A DNA stretch of 16,510 nt from Lachnospiraceae bacterium (lineage in GTDB: Bacteria > Bacillota > Clostridia > Lachnospirales > Lachnospiraceae). The position numbers were made by a program, and so were the translations under genes. Below the pieces are notes generated by a model. The model did no database searches, was not told the DNA's origin, and worked only from the letters and a program-made list of their open reading frames with translations. This document shows, in pieces, positions 6,803 through 14,686 of the stretch (position 1 is the stretch's first letter; each line of letters opens with the position of its first letter). Location of the stretch: the NCBI GenBank assembly GCA_017420605.1, contig JAFOIS010000070.1, forward strand, positions 1-16,510. The letters run 5' to 3'.

Positions 6803-6847
6803 AAATGCCGGCAGGAGCAGCCTTTTCATGCGCCTGCCGGCATTTTT
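6803..6847. terminator. Strong bidirectional terminator
   Basis: A perfect 13-bp stem (6803-6815 with 6833-6845, core ATGCCGGCAGG) with a 17-nt loop is followed by TTTTT on the plus strand and by TTTCTTTC on the minus strand. It closes the M20 gene and, from the other side, the uvrB operon. Confidence 0.93.
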
Positions 6848-6876
6848 CATGCCATGTATTCCTTTTCCGGATCCGC

Positions 6877-8991
6877 TCAGACTTTCCCGCCGCGGTTCCG
6901 GCCCTTCTTTTTGTACTGCTGCCACATGGCGTCTTTTTTCGGAGCGCCCTGCGCCGCTTTCCGCCGGACGCGGATGATCCCGCCGTCCGACGCGTCGTTC
7001 AGGTTCTCCTTGAGTTCCTTCATCCGGTCGCGCAGTTCGGCCGCCATCTCGAAATTGAGTTCCGCCGCAGCCGCGCGCATCTGCTTTTCGACCTTCGCGA
7101 TGAGGTCGGTCAGTTCCTCCACGGTCATCGATTCCGGATCCTTGCCGAGCTTCTTCTCCGTCTCGGCCACTTCCTTCGATACGGAAATGAGATCCCGGAC
7201 CGCCTTTTTGATGGTCTGCGGCGTGATGCCGTGCTCTTCGTTATACTTCTTCTGGATCGCGCGGCGCCGGTTCGTCTCGTCGATCGCGCGGCGCATGGAA
7301 TCCGTCATGGTATCGGCATACATGATGACGTGCCCTTCCGAATTCCGGGACGCGCGCCCGATGGTCTGGATGAGTGACGTTTCGGATCTGAGGAACCCTT
7401 CCTTGTCCGCGTCGATGATCGCGACGAGCGTGACCTCCGGAATGTCGAGACCTTCCCGAAGGAGGTTGATCCCGACGAGGACGTCGAACACGTCAAGGCG
7501 CATGTCGCGGATGATCTCCGCCCGCTCGAGCGTGTCGATATCGGAATGCAGATAACGCACACGGATATCGAGGTCCTTCAGATAATCCGTCAGCTCCTCG
7601 GCCATCCGCTTCGTCAGCGTCGTGACCATGATCTTGCCGTGTTTTTCCGTTTCCTTCCGGATCTCGCCGACCAGGTCGTCGATCTGGCCTTTCACCGGCC
7701 GTACGTCGACCTCCGGATCAAGCAGACCCGTCGGCCGGATCACCTGCTCGGTCCGCAGCATTTCGTGCTCCGCCTCATATTTCCCGGGCGTCGCGGACAC
7801 GAACATCACACGGTCGATCCGCTGTTCGAATTCATGGAACGCAAGCGGCCGGTTGTCCTTTGCCGAGGGCAGGCGGAAACCGTAATCGACCAGCGTCTTC
7901 TTCCGGTTCTGGTCGCCGTTGTACATCGCGCCGATCTGCGGCACGGTCATGTGGGATTCGTCGATGATGAGCAGGTATTCGCCCTCGAAATAATCGATCA
8001 GCGTATAGGGCGGCTGCCCTTCCTGCCGTCCGGTCAGATGCCGGGAATAGTTCTCGATACCGGAACAGAAGCCGGTCTCGCGCAGCATTTCCACGTCGAA
8101 ATTCGTGCGCTCCTCGATCCGCTGCGCCTCGATCAGTTTGTCTCTCGATTTGAAGAACTTCACCCGTTCGGCCAGTTCCTCCTCGATCGCCGAACAGGCG
8201 GCATTCATGCGGTCCTGCGGCACGACGTAGAAGGAAGCCGGATAGATCGCGGCATGCGTCCGTTCCGCGCGGATCTCCCCGGTGAGCAGGTCGATCTCCG
8301 TCACGCGTTCGATCTCGTCGCCGAAGAACTCGACCCGCAGCGCGTACTCCGCCGTATCGGCCGGCACGATCTCGACCGTGTCGCCCCGTACCCGGAACGT
8401 GCCGCGGTGGAAATCCATTTCATTCCGCTCATACTGCATGTCGACGAGTTCCCGGATCAGCATGTCCCGGTCCTTTTCCATGCCGGGACGCACGGACGTC
8501 ATCATGTTCATATAATCGTCCGGCGCGCCGATGCCGTAAATGCAGGAGACCGACGAGACGATGATGACGTCCCGTCTCTCCGCGAGTGAACTTAAGGCCG
8601 ACAGACGAAGCTTGTCGATCTCGTCGTTGACCGAGGAATCCTTTGCGATATAGGTATCGCTCGAAGGCACGTAGGCTTCGGGCTGATAATAATCATAGTA
8701 GGAAACAAAGTATTCGACCGCGTTTTCCGGGAAGAATTCCTTGAATTCGGAGTAAAGCTGGGCGGCGAGCGTCTTGTTGTGGGCAATGATGAGGGTCGGC
8801 ACCTGGAGGCGCTCGATCACATTGGCCATGGTGAAGGTCTTGCCCGAACCCGTGACGCCCAGCAGGGTCTCCGCCTGGTTGCCGGCCCGGAAGCCCTCGA
8901 CAAGCGCGTCGATCGCGGCCGGCTGGTCGCCGGTCGGCTTGTATTCGCTGTGGATCTTAAACGGCTTCGTGCCGGACTTCTGAATCTTCAA
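6877..8991 (-). CDS. uvrB: Excinuclease ABC subunit B (UvrB)
   Basis: A 704-residue UvrB, the damage-verifying helicase-like subunit of nucleotide excision repair, which takes DNA from UvrA and recruits UvrC. Motifs: [14 protein letters not shown] near the N-terminus, Walker A GVTGSGKT (45-52), the tyrosine-rich beta-hairpin [12 protein letters not shown] (98-109), [25 protein letters not shown] (motif VI) and a C-terminal UVR/UvrC-binding helix pair at about 630-664. It then has an unusual 40-residue basic tail ([20 protein letters not shown]), which makes it longer than the common 660-675 residues. The start is a TTG with AGGAG seven bases upstream; there is no nearby ATG. uvrA and uvrC are not in the window. 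It is the last gene of the HAD-to-uvrB unit. Confidence 0.97.
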   Translation of the reverse strand: MKIQKSGTKPFKIHSEYKPTGDQPAAIDALVEGFRAGNQAETLLGVTGSGKTFTMANVIERLQVPTLIIAHNKTLAAQLYSEFKEFFPENAVEYFVSYYDYYQPEAYVPSSDTYIAKDSSVNDEIDKLRLSALSSLAERRDVIIVSSVSCIYGIGAPDDYMNMMTSVRPGMEKDRDMLIRELVDMQYERNEMDFHRGTFRVRGDTVEIVPADTAEYALRVEFFGDEIERVTEIDLLTGEIRAERTHAAIYPASFYVVPQDRMNAACSAIEEELAERVKFFKSRDKLIEAQRIEERTNFDVEMLRETGFCSGIENYSRHLTGRQEGQPPYTLIDYFEGEYLLIIDESHMTVPQIGAMYNGDQNRKKTLVDYGFRLPSAKDNRPLAFHEFEQRIDRVMFVSATPGKYEAEHEMLRTEQVIRPTGLLDPEVDVRPVKGQIDDLVGEIRKETEKHGKIMVTTLTKRMAEELTDYLKDLDIRVRYLHSDIDTLERAEIIRDMRLDVFDVLVGINLLREGLDIPEVTLVAIIDADKEGFLRSETSLIQTIGRASRNSEGHVIMYADTMTDSMRRAIDETNRRRAIQKKYNEEHGITPQTIKKAVRDLISVSKEVAETEKKLGKDPESMTVEELTDLIAKVEKQMRAAAAELNFEMAAELRDRMKELKENLNDASDGGIIRVRRKAAQGAPKKDAMWQQYKKKGRNRGGKV

Positions 8992-9043
8992 CGCCCTTCT
9001 CCTGCCTTACCGTGTGCTGCGCGTCCTGTCCCGGGCCGTACCG

Positions 9044-9083
9044 GCCGCCGCACTGCATTTCTTTGACGCCGCCGCGCTGCATT
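9044..9083. repeat. 16-bp direct repeat, 24-bp period, upstream of uvrB
   Basis: Copies at 9044-9059 and 9068-9083 (GCCGCCGC[A/G]CTGCATT) match at 15 of 16 positions. They sit in the 94-bp spacer between the small phosphodiesterase gene and uvrB, which has no gene of its own. Confidence 0.75.
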
Positions 9084-9085
9084 GC

Positions 9086-9526
9086 TCAGATATCGATCCG
9101 TTTGATCCGGATCTCCCGGTTCTCGATCGTCACGATCGCCATCGTGGGTCCGCCCCCGCGCGGCCGCGAGACACTTCCCGGATTAAGAAGAAGGGTCCCC
9201 TCTTCCATCGCTTCCGCGTACCGGTGGGTATGGCCGCAGATCGCTAGGTCATATTTCCGGAGATTCCGCGGCAGATCGTACGGCTTGTGCGCCATGACGA
9301 TGCGCTTGCCGCCGAGCGTGAATTCCTGCAGATCCGGGAGATCTTCCGTAAGATCCCAGTCGCAGTTGCCGCGCACCGCGATCACCCTGGCGATCGCCCG
9401 GAGGCGCTCCAGGATGGCGGGCCGGTCGAAATCGCCCGCGTGCAGAATGACGTCGCAGCCGCGGAGCTGCTCTTCCACCTCTTCGTAAAGGACGCCGTGT
9501 GTATCTGAGAGTACGCCGATCTTCAT
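9086..9526 (-). CDS. YfcE/MJ0936-type metallophosphoesterase
   Basis: A 146-residue single-domain phosphodiesterase with all five canonical blocks: SDTHG (Asp8, His10), HAGDFD (Asp32), RGNCD (Asn54), AHK (His80) and GHTH (His99, His101). Short proteins of this type hydrolyse phosphodiester model substrates with Mn2+ or Ni2+; the physiological substrate is generally unknown. The CD in GNCD instead of GNHD is the usual form in this subfamily. The ribosome binding site is poor (GACGGAAA), but no better start exists. It follows the larger metallophosphoesterase gene by 95 bp... measured from the other direction, its own start is 64 bp after that gene's stop, and it precedes uvrB, all on one strand. 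Confidence 0.88.
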   Translation of the reverse strand: MKIGVLSDTHGVLYEEVEEQLRGCDVILHAGDFDRPAILERLRAIARVIAVRGNCDWDLTEDLPDLQEFTLGGKRIVMAHKPYDLPRNLRKYDLAICGHTHRYAEAMEEGTLLLNPGSVSRPRGGGPTMAIVTIENREIRIKRIDI

Positions 9527-9590
9527 TTTCCGTCACTGCTCCATGCGGACTGCCTCAGCTGTTTTACCGTTTGGGTTCCGCTGTTTTTCC

Positions 9591-10262
9591 TCAGCGTTTC
9601 CGCTTCATGGACTGATAAAGGTCATACAGGAACGACCCGCTCTTCTCCCGCTGCGCGCTCTCCGGCACGTCGATCTCGATGACCTGATGGCCGCAGGCGT
9701 TGACGATCTTCGTTCCCGAACGGTGCACCAGTTCCTTCTGGTAGCCGGTGCCGTAACTTTTATGAACGTGTCCGTGCACAAGGTACGCGGGCTTCCAGAC
9801 CTCCAAAAGCGAGTTGAAGCATTCGAAGCCGCGGTGCGGAAGGTCGGTAAGGTCTCCGTAGCCGGCGGCCGGCGCGTGCGTGACCATGATATCGAAGCCG
9901 CCTTCCTTCAGGATCTGCCGGTTCAGCTTTTTGACGCGCTTCTGCATTTCGCTCTCGGAATACATGTTTTCACCGGGGCCGTAGCGCATCGAGCCGCCGA
10001 GCCCGAGGATCCGGAGGCCCTTTCTTTCCACGATTCTCCCGTCGATGCAGGTGCAGCCTTCCGGCGGGTGTTCGATCAGGCGGTCGTCATGGTTGCCGCG
10101 CACGTAAAGGAGCGGCTTGTTGACGACTGTCAGCAGAAACTCCATATATTTCGGTTTCAGATCGCCGCAGGACAGGATAAGGTCCACTCCGGCGGTCCGC
10201 TTCGGGTTATAGTAATCCCAAAGTGCCGCTTCCTCCATATCCGCGATCACGAGAATTTTCAT
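9591..10262 (-). CDS. Calcineurin-like metallophosphoesterase with variant first motif
   Basis: A 223-residue phosphoesterase fold. Motifs: SCGDLK (Asp34), RGNHDD (Asn57, His58), THAP and HGHVH are intact. The first motif reads VIADMEEAALWDYY, so the position normally His in Asp-x-His is Glu10, which should alter the first metal site. I recall similar Lachnospiraceae proteins in which this His is also absent, so this may be a subfamily trait and not a mutation. I begin it at the ATG at 10262 with AAGGA seven bases upstream; the longer in-frame version from 10298 adds a basic 12-residue stretch that belongs to the repeat-rich spacer. Between the ParB/BMP fusion and the smaller phosphoesterase; substrate unknown. 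Confidence 0.83.
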   Translation of the reverse strand: MKILVIADMEEAALWDYYNPKRTAGVDLILSCGDLKPKYMEFLLTVVNKPLLYVRGNHDDRLIEHPPEGCTCIDGRIVERKGLRILGLGGSMRYGPGENMYSESEMQKRVKKLNRQILKEGGFDIMVTHAPAAGYGDLTDLPHRGFECFNSLLEVWKPAYLVHGHVHKSYGTGYQKELVHRSGTKIVNACGHQVIEIDVPESAQREKSGSFLYDLYQSMKRKR

Positions 10263-10277
10263 ATCCCGGTCCTTCTG

Positions 10278-10323
10278 TCCTGCCGTCCGCCGCCGCATCC
10301 TGCCGCGCCGCCGTCTCCTGCCG
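10278..10323. repeat. Three degenerate TCCTGCCG units in an operon spacer
   Basis: TCCTGCCG occurs at 10278-10285, 10298-10305 and 10316-10323 (periods 20 and 18). The first two are each followed by GCCGCCG. They fill most of the 82-bp spacer between the ParB/BMP fusion and the metallophosphoesterase. On the transcribed strand this gives repeated GGCAGGA, which resembles a weak ribosome binding site. Confidence 0.65.
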
Positions 10324-10344
10324 TGCTGTCCGCTGTTTATGCGC

Positions 10345-12276
10345 TTACTCCAGTCCGCTCACCCGGACGAGAGCCCTCGCGTCCTCGTTCAGTTCCTCTT
10401 CCGTCGGGATCTCCCCGATGATGTTGTCGTTGAGCCAGTTCATGGAAATGATATCCGCGCTCGTGATCCGTCTCTCCGCCCCTGTCTGTATGACGCCGGT
10501 CTGACTGTGCAGCTCGCCCGCGAACGGATGGAGCGAATCGGAAACGATCCCCGCGCGCAGCATCTCGACCAGTTTTTTCGAATAATAGGAAATGTGATCC
10601 GAGAGGAGCACGTCGATCACGCCGGCGGACATGCCGTACCAGTAGTTGATCGCCTGCTCATTGCCCGCGGTCGGCGCCGCGTCCCAGCCGCCGTGCAGGA
10701 TGCTCCGGAGAATGATCTCGTAATACTTGCCCCAGTCCCAGAGCGGTACGGCAAGATTCCGGATCTGTCCGTCCGCTTCCCGGGTGTAGATCCCGAACTC
10801 GCGCGAAGATTCCGCGACAGGCCGGATAAGATCCGGTCCGGAAATGACCGTAAGGCCGCGCTCTTTCATTTCCCTGCGCCAGTCTGTGCCGCGCTTCGAC
10901 GCCCAGACCAGTTCGATCTTCGCGTTCGGGTCGACCAGCGCGGCGCCGATCGCAAACGCGTTGATCTCGGAGACCGCGCCGAAGATCGGCCGGTCGGCCC
11001 GGTACCCGATCCGGTGATCCGCGGAAACGGACGCCGCCAGCGCGCCCATCAGGAACTTCGCCTCGTACATCCTTCCGTAATACGTACGGACCGCCTGGTG
11101 CGGCAGATTGACGGAACAGTTGAGGAAATGGATCTTCGGATAATGGAACGCCGCGCGGGACGTCTCATCCATCTGCTCCGGAGAGGTCGTGAAAATGACG
11201 TCCGCGCCGCCGGCCGCAGCCTTGTCGATCGCGTCGCGGATCGCGCCGTCTTCCTCGCAGTTCTCAAACTTCTGCGTTTCGATCATGCTGCCGAAGCGTT
11301 CGGAAAGAGAGAGCCTGCCAAGCTCATGGCCGTAGGCCCAGCGTGAAACGTCGGTATCTTTCTCATAGAGGAAGGCGACCCTGAGCGGCCGTTTGTCCGA
11401 ATACGGCATCCGTTTCCGGAGAAGGCTCAGCAGGCCGGGCGCATTTTCATCATCGGACGGTTCATGGACCAGCGCGATGTTATCGTCATTCGCCGAAGTC
11501 TGGATCTCGTTCCAAAGCTTCTCGATCCGCTTTTCCACGAGCGAAGCCGGCGTGTCGAGCAGCCAGTCGCTCTCATAGACCGAAAGATATACGAGCAGGG
11601 CGTCCGCGACCGTCGCGTCGCCGCGGTCCCGGAATTTGCTGCGGAAGACGAAGGAGAAGAAGAGGTACATGCTCTTCAGCGTATCGACGATCTTCTGCGG
11701 CCAGACGTTGTCCAGATCCTGTCCCATGATCTCCGCAAGTTTCTCATAGCTCTCCTCTTTGGAGAAGACGATCTCATAGAGGGGAGCCACACGGTAAAAC
11801 TCCAGGAACGCGTAATACCTGCGGATCTCCGGGTCATCCGACTTCTTCGGCAGGATCCGCGTGATCTCCGCCGCGATCTTCTGCGACCCGAGATACTTCA
11901 TGACGGAAACGCGCTTATTGCCTTCCTGCACGTAAAACCGGTTCATATACTCATAAACGCGGATCGGGTCCCGGAAGCCTTCGTCTACCTGGATCCGGAT
12001 CAGCGACTGCCACTTGCGCGAAAATTCACTGCTTAAGGCAAGCAGCGGCATGAAGCCGGCCGAAAATGCTTTCTGCCGCCCCTCCGTTTTGGTTCCGACC
12101 ACCATGGAAAGCGGGATCTCGCGATATCCCACGGTCTCCTCGCCGGCACTGTCCTCCTTGCCGATCATATCATCCAGCGCGGTAAGGTACGGGTAGTGTC
12201 CCTGCGCCCTCGCCAGACGTACTTCCCTCTCTCCCCGTTTTCGGGCTGCCTCGTATTCTTCTATAGCGTCTATCAT
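10345..12276 (-). CDS. ParB/sulfiredoxin-like plus BMP (PnrA-type) substrate-binding fusion protein
   Basis: A 643-residue two-part protein. The N-terminal half has a ParB/Srx-like core: IPLSMVVGTKTEGRQKAF (54-71), DPIRVYEYMNRFYVQEGNKRVSV (103-125), where EGNKR corresponds to the ligand loop of ParB/Srx folds, then a helical section to about 290. The C-terminal half (about 297-565) is a BMP/PnrA-like periplasmic-binding fold: RVAFLYEKDTDVSRWAYGHELGR, GGADVIFTTSPEQMD, TYYGRMYEAKFLMGALAAS, KIELVWASKRGTDW. The N-terminus is charged, with no signal peptide or lipobox, so it should be cytoplasmic and not an ABC importer receptor; no permease or ATPase genes are adjacent. BMP domains commonly bind purine nucleosides, so an intracellular nucleoside sensor or nucleotide-dependent enzyme is a reasonable guess. 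AGGAG lies seven bases before the ATG. Confidence 0.75.
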   Translation of the reverse strand: MIDAIEEYEAARKRGEREVRLARAQGHYPYLTALDDMIGKEDSAGEETVGYREIPLSMVVGTKTEGRQKAFSAGFMPLLALSSEFSRKWQSLIRIQVDEGFRDPIRVYEYMNRFYVQEGNKRVSVMKYLGSQKIAAEITRILPKKSDDPEIRRYYAFLEFYRVAPLYEIVFSKEESYEKLAEIMGQDLDNVWPQKIVDTLKSMYLFFSFVFRSKFRDRGDATVADALLVYLSVYESDWLLDTPASLVEKRIEKLWNEIQTSANDDNIALVHEPSDDENAPGLLSLLRKRMPYSDKRPLRVAFLYEKDTDVSRWAYGHELGRLSLSERFGSMIETQKFENCEEDGAIRDAIDKAAAGGADVIFTTSPEQMDETSRAAFHYPKIHFLNCSVNLPHQAVRTYYGRMYEAKFLMGALAASVSADHRIGYRADRPIFGAVSEINAFAIGAALVDPNAKIELVWASKRGTDWRREMKERGLTVISGPDLIRPVAESSREFGIYTREADGQIRNLAVPLWDWGKYYEIILRSILHGGWDAAPTAGNEQAINYWYGMSAGVIDVLLSDHISYYSKKLVEMLRAGIVSDSLHPFAGELHSQTGVIQTGAERRITSADIISMNWLNDNIIGEIPTEEELNEDARALVRVSGLE

Positions 12277-12331
12277 TTATATTCTCCTGTACTATGTATC
12301 TATCTATCGTTACGTAAATCTCATGTGACGG

Positions 12332-13207
12332 TCACCGCAGCAGGTCTCCGACCGTATCCGCGATATAGGCCGGCCGAACGTCGCTTTCCGCAAGATCCGC
12401 GACCGCGGATTCCCCGGACAGGACCAGCACGCTGTCCATCCCGTTCTTCGCGCCGAGCGCGATATCCGTATAGAGCCGGTCTCCGACGACCACCATGTCA
12501 TCGCGGGACAGCCCGGTCACGACCTCCAGGGAAACGACGACGTCTTTGTACGGCTTCCCGAAATACCGCGGCACTTTTCTCGTCGACGCCGTAATAAAGG
12601 CGCAGATCGCGCCGGAATCGGGAATGAACCCGCCTTCGACCGGGCAGTTGAAGTCCGGATGCGTACTGAAAAACTCCGCGCCGTTCCGAAGCAGCCGGCA
12701 GGCGATATCCAGTTTTTCATAGGTGACGGTGGTATCGAAGCTCGCCACGACGATCGGGCAGCGGCGGACTTCCTCCGCGAAGGGAAGGAGCTTTTCCGTC
12801 TCGGTGGTGAACGGCGGTTTATCGTCGTTGTAGAGCGGGACGCCGGCTTTCCGGAACTCCCGCATTAGGTCCTCCGTCCCGACGAGGTACACCTTCTGTC
12901 CGGGTCTTTCGTGCGTCAGGAACCCGAGGATCGTCTCCGCAGACGTCATGATGTTCTCCGGTCCGGCCGGGATCCCCATATCCGTAAGACGCTTCACGTA
13001 GGTCTCTTTGGACCGGGAGGCATTGTTCGTATAGAAAATGTAAGACGCGCCGCGCTCTTTTATGCGCGCAAGAAACGGCACCGTTTCCGGAAACAGACGG
13101 TTCCCGAGATAGACGGTCCCGTCCATGTCCAGGATCCAGAGTTTCTTTTTCGCGAGGCGTTCGTTTTCTTCCGGGGTGATCTTATGGAATACCGCTGTAC
13201 CGGCCAT
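12332..13207 (-). CDS. HAD-IIA family phosphatase (NagD/4-nitrophenylphosphatase-like)
   Basis: A 291-residue haloacid dehalogenase-type hydrolase. Motif I LDMDGTVYLG (Asp27 nucleophile, Asp29), motif II YTNN (Thr60), a large C2-type cap in the middle, Lys218 in FGKPYKD, and motif IV VVGDRLYTDI (Asp243, Asp248) are all present. Members dephosphorylate nucleoside monophosphates, sugar phosphates, glycerol phosphate or p-nitrophenyl phosphate; the substrate here is not determined. The ATG at 13207 is chosen because GGAGGAG lies just upstream; the frame is open back to 13246 but that stretch runs into the -10 element. It is the first gene of the unit leading to uvrB, and the ParB/BMP fusion follows after 55 bp. 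A small palindrome GTGACGGTCAC spans its stop. Confidence 0.88.
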   Translation of the reverse strand: MAGTAVFHKITPEENERLAKKKLWILDMDGTVYLGNRLFPETVPFLARIKERGASYIFYTNNASRSKETYVKRLTDMGIPAGPENIMTSAETILGFLTHERPGQKVYLVGTEDLMREFRKAGVPLYNDDKPPFTTETEKLLPFAEEVRRCPIVVASFDTTVTYEKLDIACRLLRNGAEFFSTHPDFNCPVEGGFIPDSGAICAFITASTRKVPRYFGKPYKDVVVSLEVVTGLSRDDMVVVGDRLYTDIALGAKNGMDSVLVLSGESAVADLAESDVRPAYIADTVGDLLR

Positions 13208-13237
13208 ACCCTCTCCTCCACTTTTTTCGACAGGCAC

Positions 13238-13266
13238 ATTATACACAGGTTCCCCGGATTTGTCGA
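13238..13266 (-). promoter_or_regulatory. Sigma-A-type promoter of the HAD-to-uvrB unit
   Basis: On the minus strand: -35 TCGACA (13266-13261, five of six consensus), exactly 17 nt, then a perfect TATAAT (13243-13238), about 30 nt before the HAD start. This is the best promoter in the window. No clear promoter or terminator occurs in the later spacers of the five genes, so they are probably read together. Confidence 0.8.
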
Positions 13267-13305
13267 TTCATTGCGGAATAAAACGATATCCGCACCGGAA
13301 CGCCG

Positions 13306-14346
13306 TCAAAGAAGCGCCGTATAGGATGCGAACGCGGACGGAATGGAGTATTTTTCCCTGATCTCGGAAACGGAAAGGAGCAGCATGTCCTCCCGGAGCG
13401 GGCTTTTGAATTCGTCCGCGCGGACTTCGAAGGCGCTCATATGCCATTCTTTGTGCGTGAAGATATGCTTTGCCGGCGGAAGAGGCCGGATCCGCAGCGC
13501 CTCAAAACCGAGGGCGGCGACGTAGCGCAGCGCTTCCTCTTCCGTAAGCTTCCCGTCCGCATTGGGGAATTCATAAAGGCCGGCCAGAAGTCCCTTCGGC
13601 GGCCGCTTATGCAGGATAGCGGCATCGCCGTAGCGGATGAGGAACACGGTCCTCTCTTCGATCTTCCGGGCCTTCTTTGCCGGAAGATGCGGATACGCCG
13701 TTTCACGTCCCGCAGCATGCGCAAGACAGATCTCCGCCAGCGGACATGTATCGCAGCGCGGCGCCGCATTCGGGAGGCAGACCGTCGCGCCGAGATCCAT
13801 AAAGGCCTGGTTGAGCAGGCCGGCGGATGGTTCATTTTCCAGGATCCGGAGATAATATTCCTCCGCCGCTTTGCCGGCAGCGGGTTCTTTGATATCCCCT
13901 TCATAGGCGGTAAGACGCGAGAAAACGCGTAAAAGGTTTCCGTCGAGGGCGACCGCGCGTTTTCCGAAGGCAATCGAGGCGATCGCGGCCGCCGTATACC
14001 TGCCGATCCCCGGGAGACGGCGCAGTTCCTCTTCCGCGGAAGGGATCGACCCGCCGTACTCTTCCATGACCATGACCGCCGCGCGGTGCAGATTCCGGAC
14101 GCGGCTGTAATAGCCGAGTCCTTCCCAGAGCTTCAGGTATACGTCCTCCGGTGCTGCCGCAAGCGCGGAAATATCCGGCAGAGCGGTAAGAAAACGGGCG
14201 TAATAGCCGCGCACCGCTTCCACCCTGGTCTGCTGCAGCATGATCTCCGAGATCCAGACATGGTAAGGCGTCGGATCCTCCCGCCACGGAAGGATCCGAC
14301 GATTCTGTTCATACCACTCTTTCAGTTTCCGATACGTTTCCGTCAT
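13306..14346 (-). CDS. mutY: Adenine DNA glycosylase MutY
   Basis: A 346-residue MutY, which removes adenine mispaired with 8-oxoguanine. Visible: WISEIMLQQTRV with catalytic Glu34, the helix-hairpin-helix LPGIGRYTAAAIA (111-123), catalytic Asp135 in ALDGNLLRVFSR, and a four-Cys [4Fe-4S] loop at Cys190, 198, 201 and 207. The first spacing is seven residues (CLPNAAPRC), one more than in the E. coli and Geobacillus enzymes; I believe this occurs in clostridial MutY proteins. The C-terminal part (FLIRYGDAAILHKRP... EFPNADG) is the Nudix-like 8-oxoG recognition domain. The ribosome binding site is weak (GAGAG, seven to eight bases before the ATG), suggesting low or coupled translation after the HicB-like gene 64 bp upstream. 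It ends 40 bp before the HAD promoter. Confidence 0.95.
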   Translation of the reverse strand: MTETYRKLKEWYEQNRRILPWREDPTPYHVWISEIMLQQTRVEAVRGYYARFLTALPDISALAAAPEDVYLKLWEGLGYYSRVRNLHRAAVMVMEEYGGSIPSAEEELRRLPGIGRYTAAAIASIAFGKRAVALDGNLLRVFSRLTAYEGDIKEPAAGKAAEEYYLRILENEPSAGLLNQAFMDLGATVCLPNAAPRCDTCPLAEICLAHAAGRETAYPHLPAKKARKIEERTVFLIRYGDAAILHKRPPKGLLAGLYEFPNADGKLTEEEALRYVAALGFEALRIRPLPPAKHIFTHKEWHMSAFEVRADEFKSPLREDMLLLSVSEIREKYSIPSAFASYTALL

Positions 14347-14410
14347 CAGCAGCTCTCAGTCAGCGCCCGTGCCGTCCTCCGTTTCCGGAAAGAAGACGCC
14401 CTTCGCGTCC

Positions 14411-14686
14411 TTATTCATCATACCCGGTGTGGAAACGCCAGGTGATCATGATGTTGCGGACCTCTTCATTTTCCGAAAGGACGATCTCCGCCGGATCGGA
14501 GATGACCGGAAGTTCCGGCTCCTCTTCGGACAGTTCAAGCTCGATCCAGTTGTACATGGCATCCTGCGCGGCGCGCAGGGCATCGAACTCGGTCTCCCCG
14601 TCCGCTTCGCAGCCGGTAAGGTCCGGAAAGGTGACGTGATAGCCGTGTTCTGTTTTTGACAGAATCGCCGGATAGACAAATTTCAT
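14411..14686 (-). CDS. Orphan HicB-like protein
   Basis: A 91-residue protein whose first 50 residues (MKFVYPAIL...GYHVTFPDLTGCEADGETEFDALRAAQDAMYNWI) match the partial RNase H-like fold of HicB antitoxins. No HicA toxin (a 55-80-residue basic protein with a catalytic His) is encoded in the spacers on either side: nadE ends 64 bp upstream and mutY begins 64 bp downstream. The C-terminal part is acidic, then ends RNIMITWRFHTGYDE, without an obvious helix-turn-helix or ribbon-helix-helix DNA-binding module. It is therefore probably a solitary HicB-fold protein of unknown job and not a working toxin-antitoxin unit. GAGGG lies nine bases before the ATG. Likely co-transcribed with nadE and mutY. 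Confidence 0.8.
   Translation of the reverse strand: MKFVYPAILSKTEHGYHVTFPDLTGCEADGETEFDALRAAQDAMYNWIELELSEEEPELPVISDPAEIVLSENEEVRNIMITWRFHTGYDE

Noticed and set aside
7546..8589. A 347-codon open frame on the plus strand opposite uvrB
   Set aside because: uvrB is certain on the other strand, and this frame has no ribosome binding site or known motif.
10339..11346. A 335-codon open frame on the plus strand opposite the ParB/BMP fusion
   Set aside because: Same shadow pattern; the minus-strand protein has family motifs throughout.
12285..12317. GATA-type tetranucleotide run and the palindrome TTACGTAA before the ParB/BMP gene, as a possible internal promoter
   Set aside because: No pair of -35 and -10 hexamers with acceptable spacing could be found; the run is short.
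14395..14409. Hairpin GACGC/GCGTC followed by TTCTTT on the minus strand between the HicB-like gene and mutY
   Set aside because: A stem of only five pairs with an interrupted T tract is too weak to call a terminator; at most it could attenuate.
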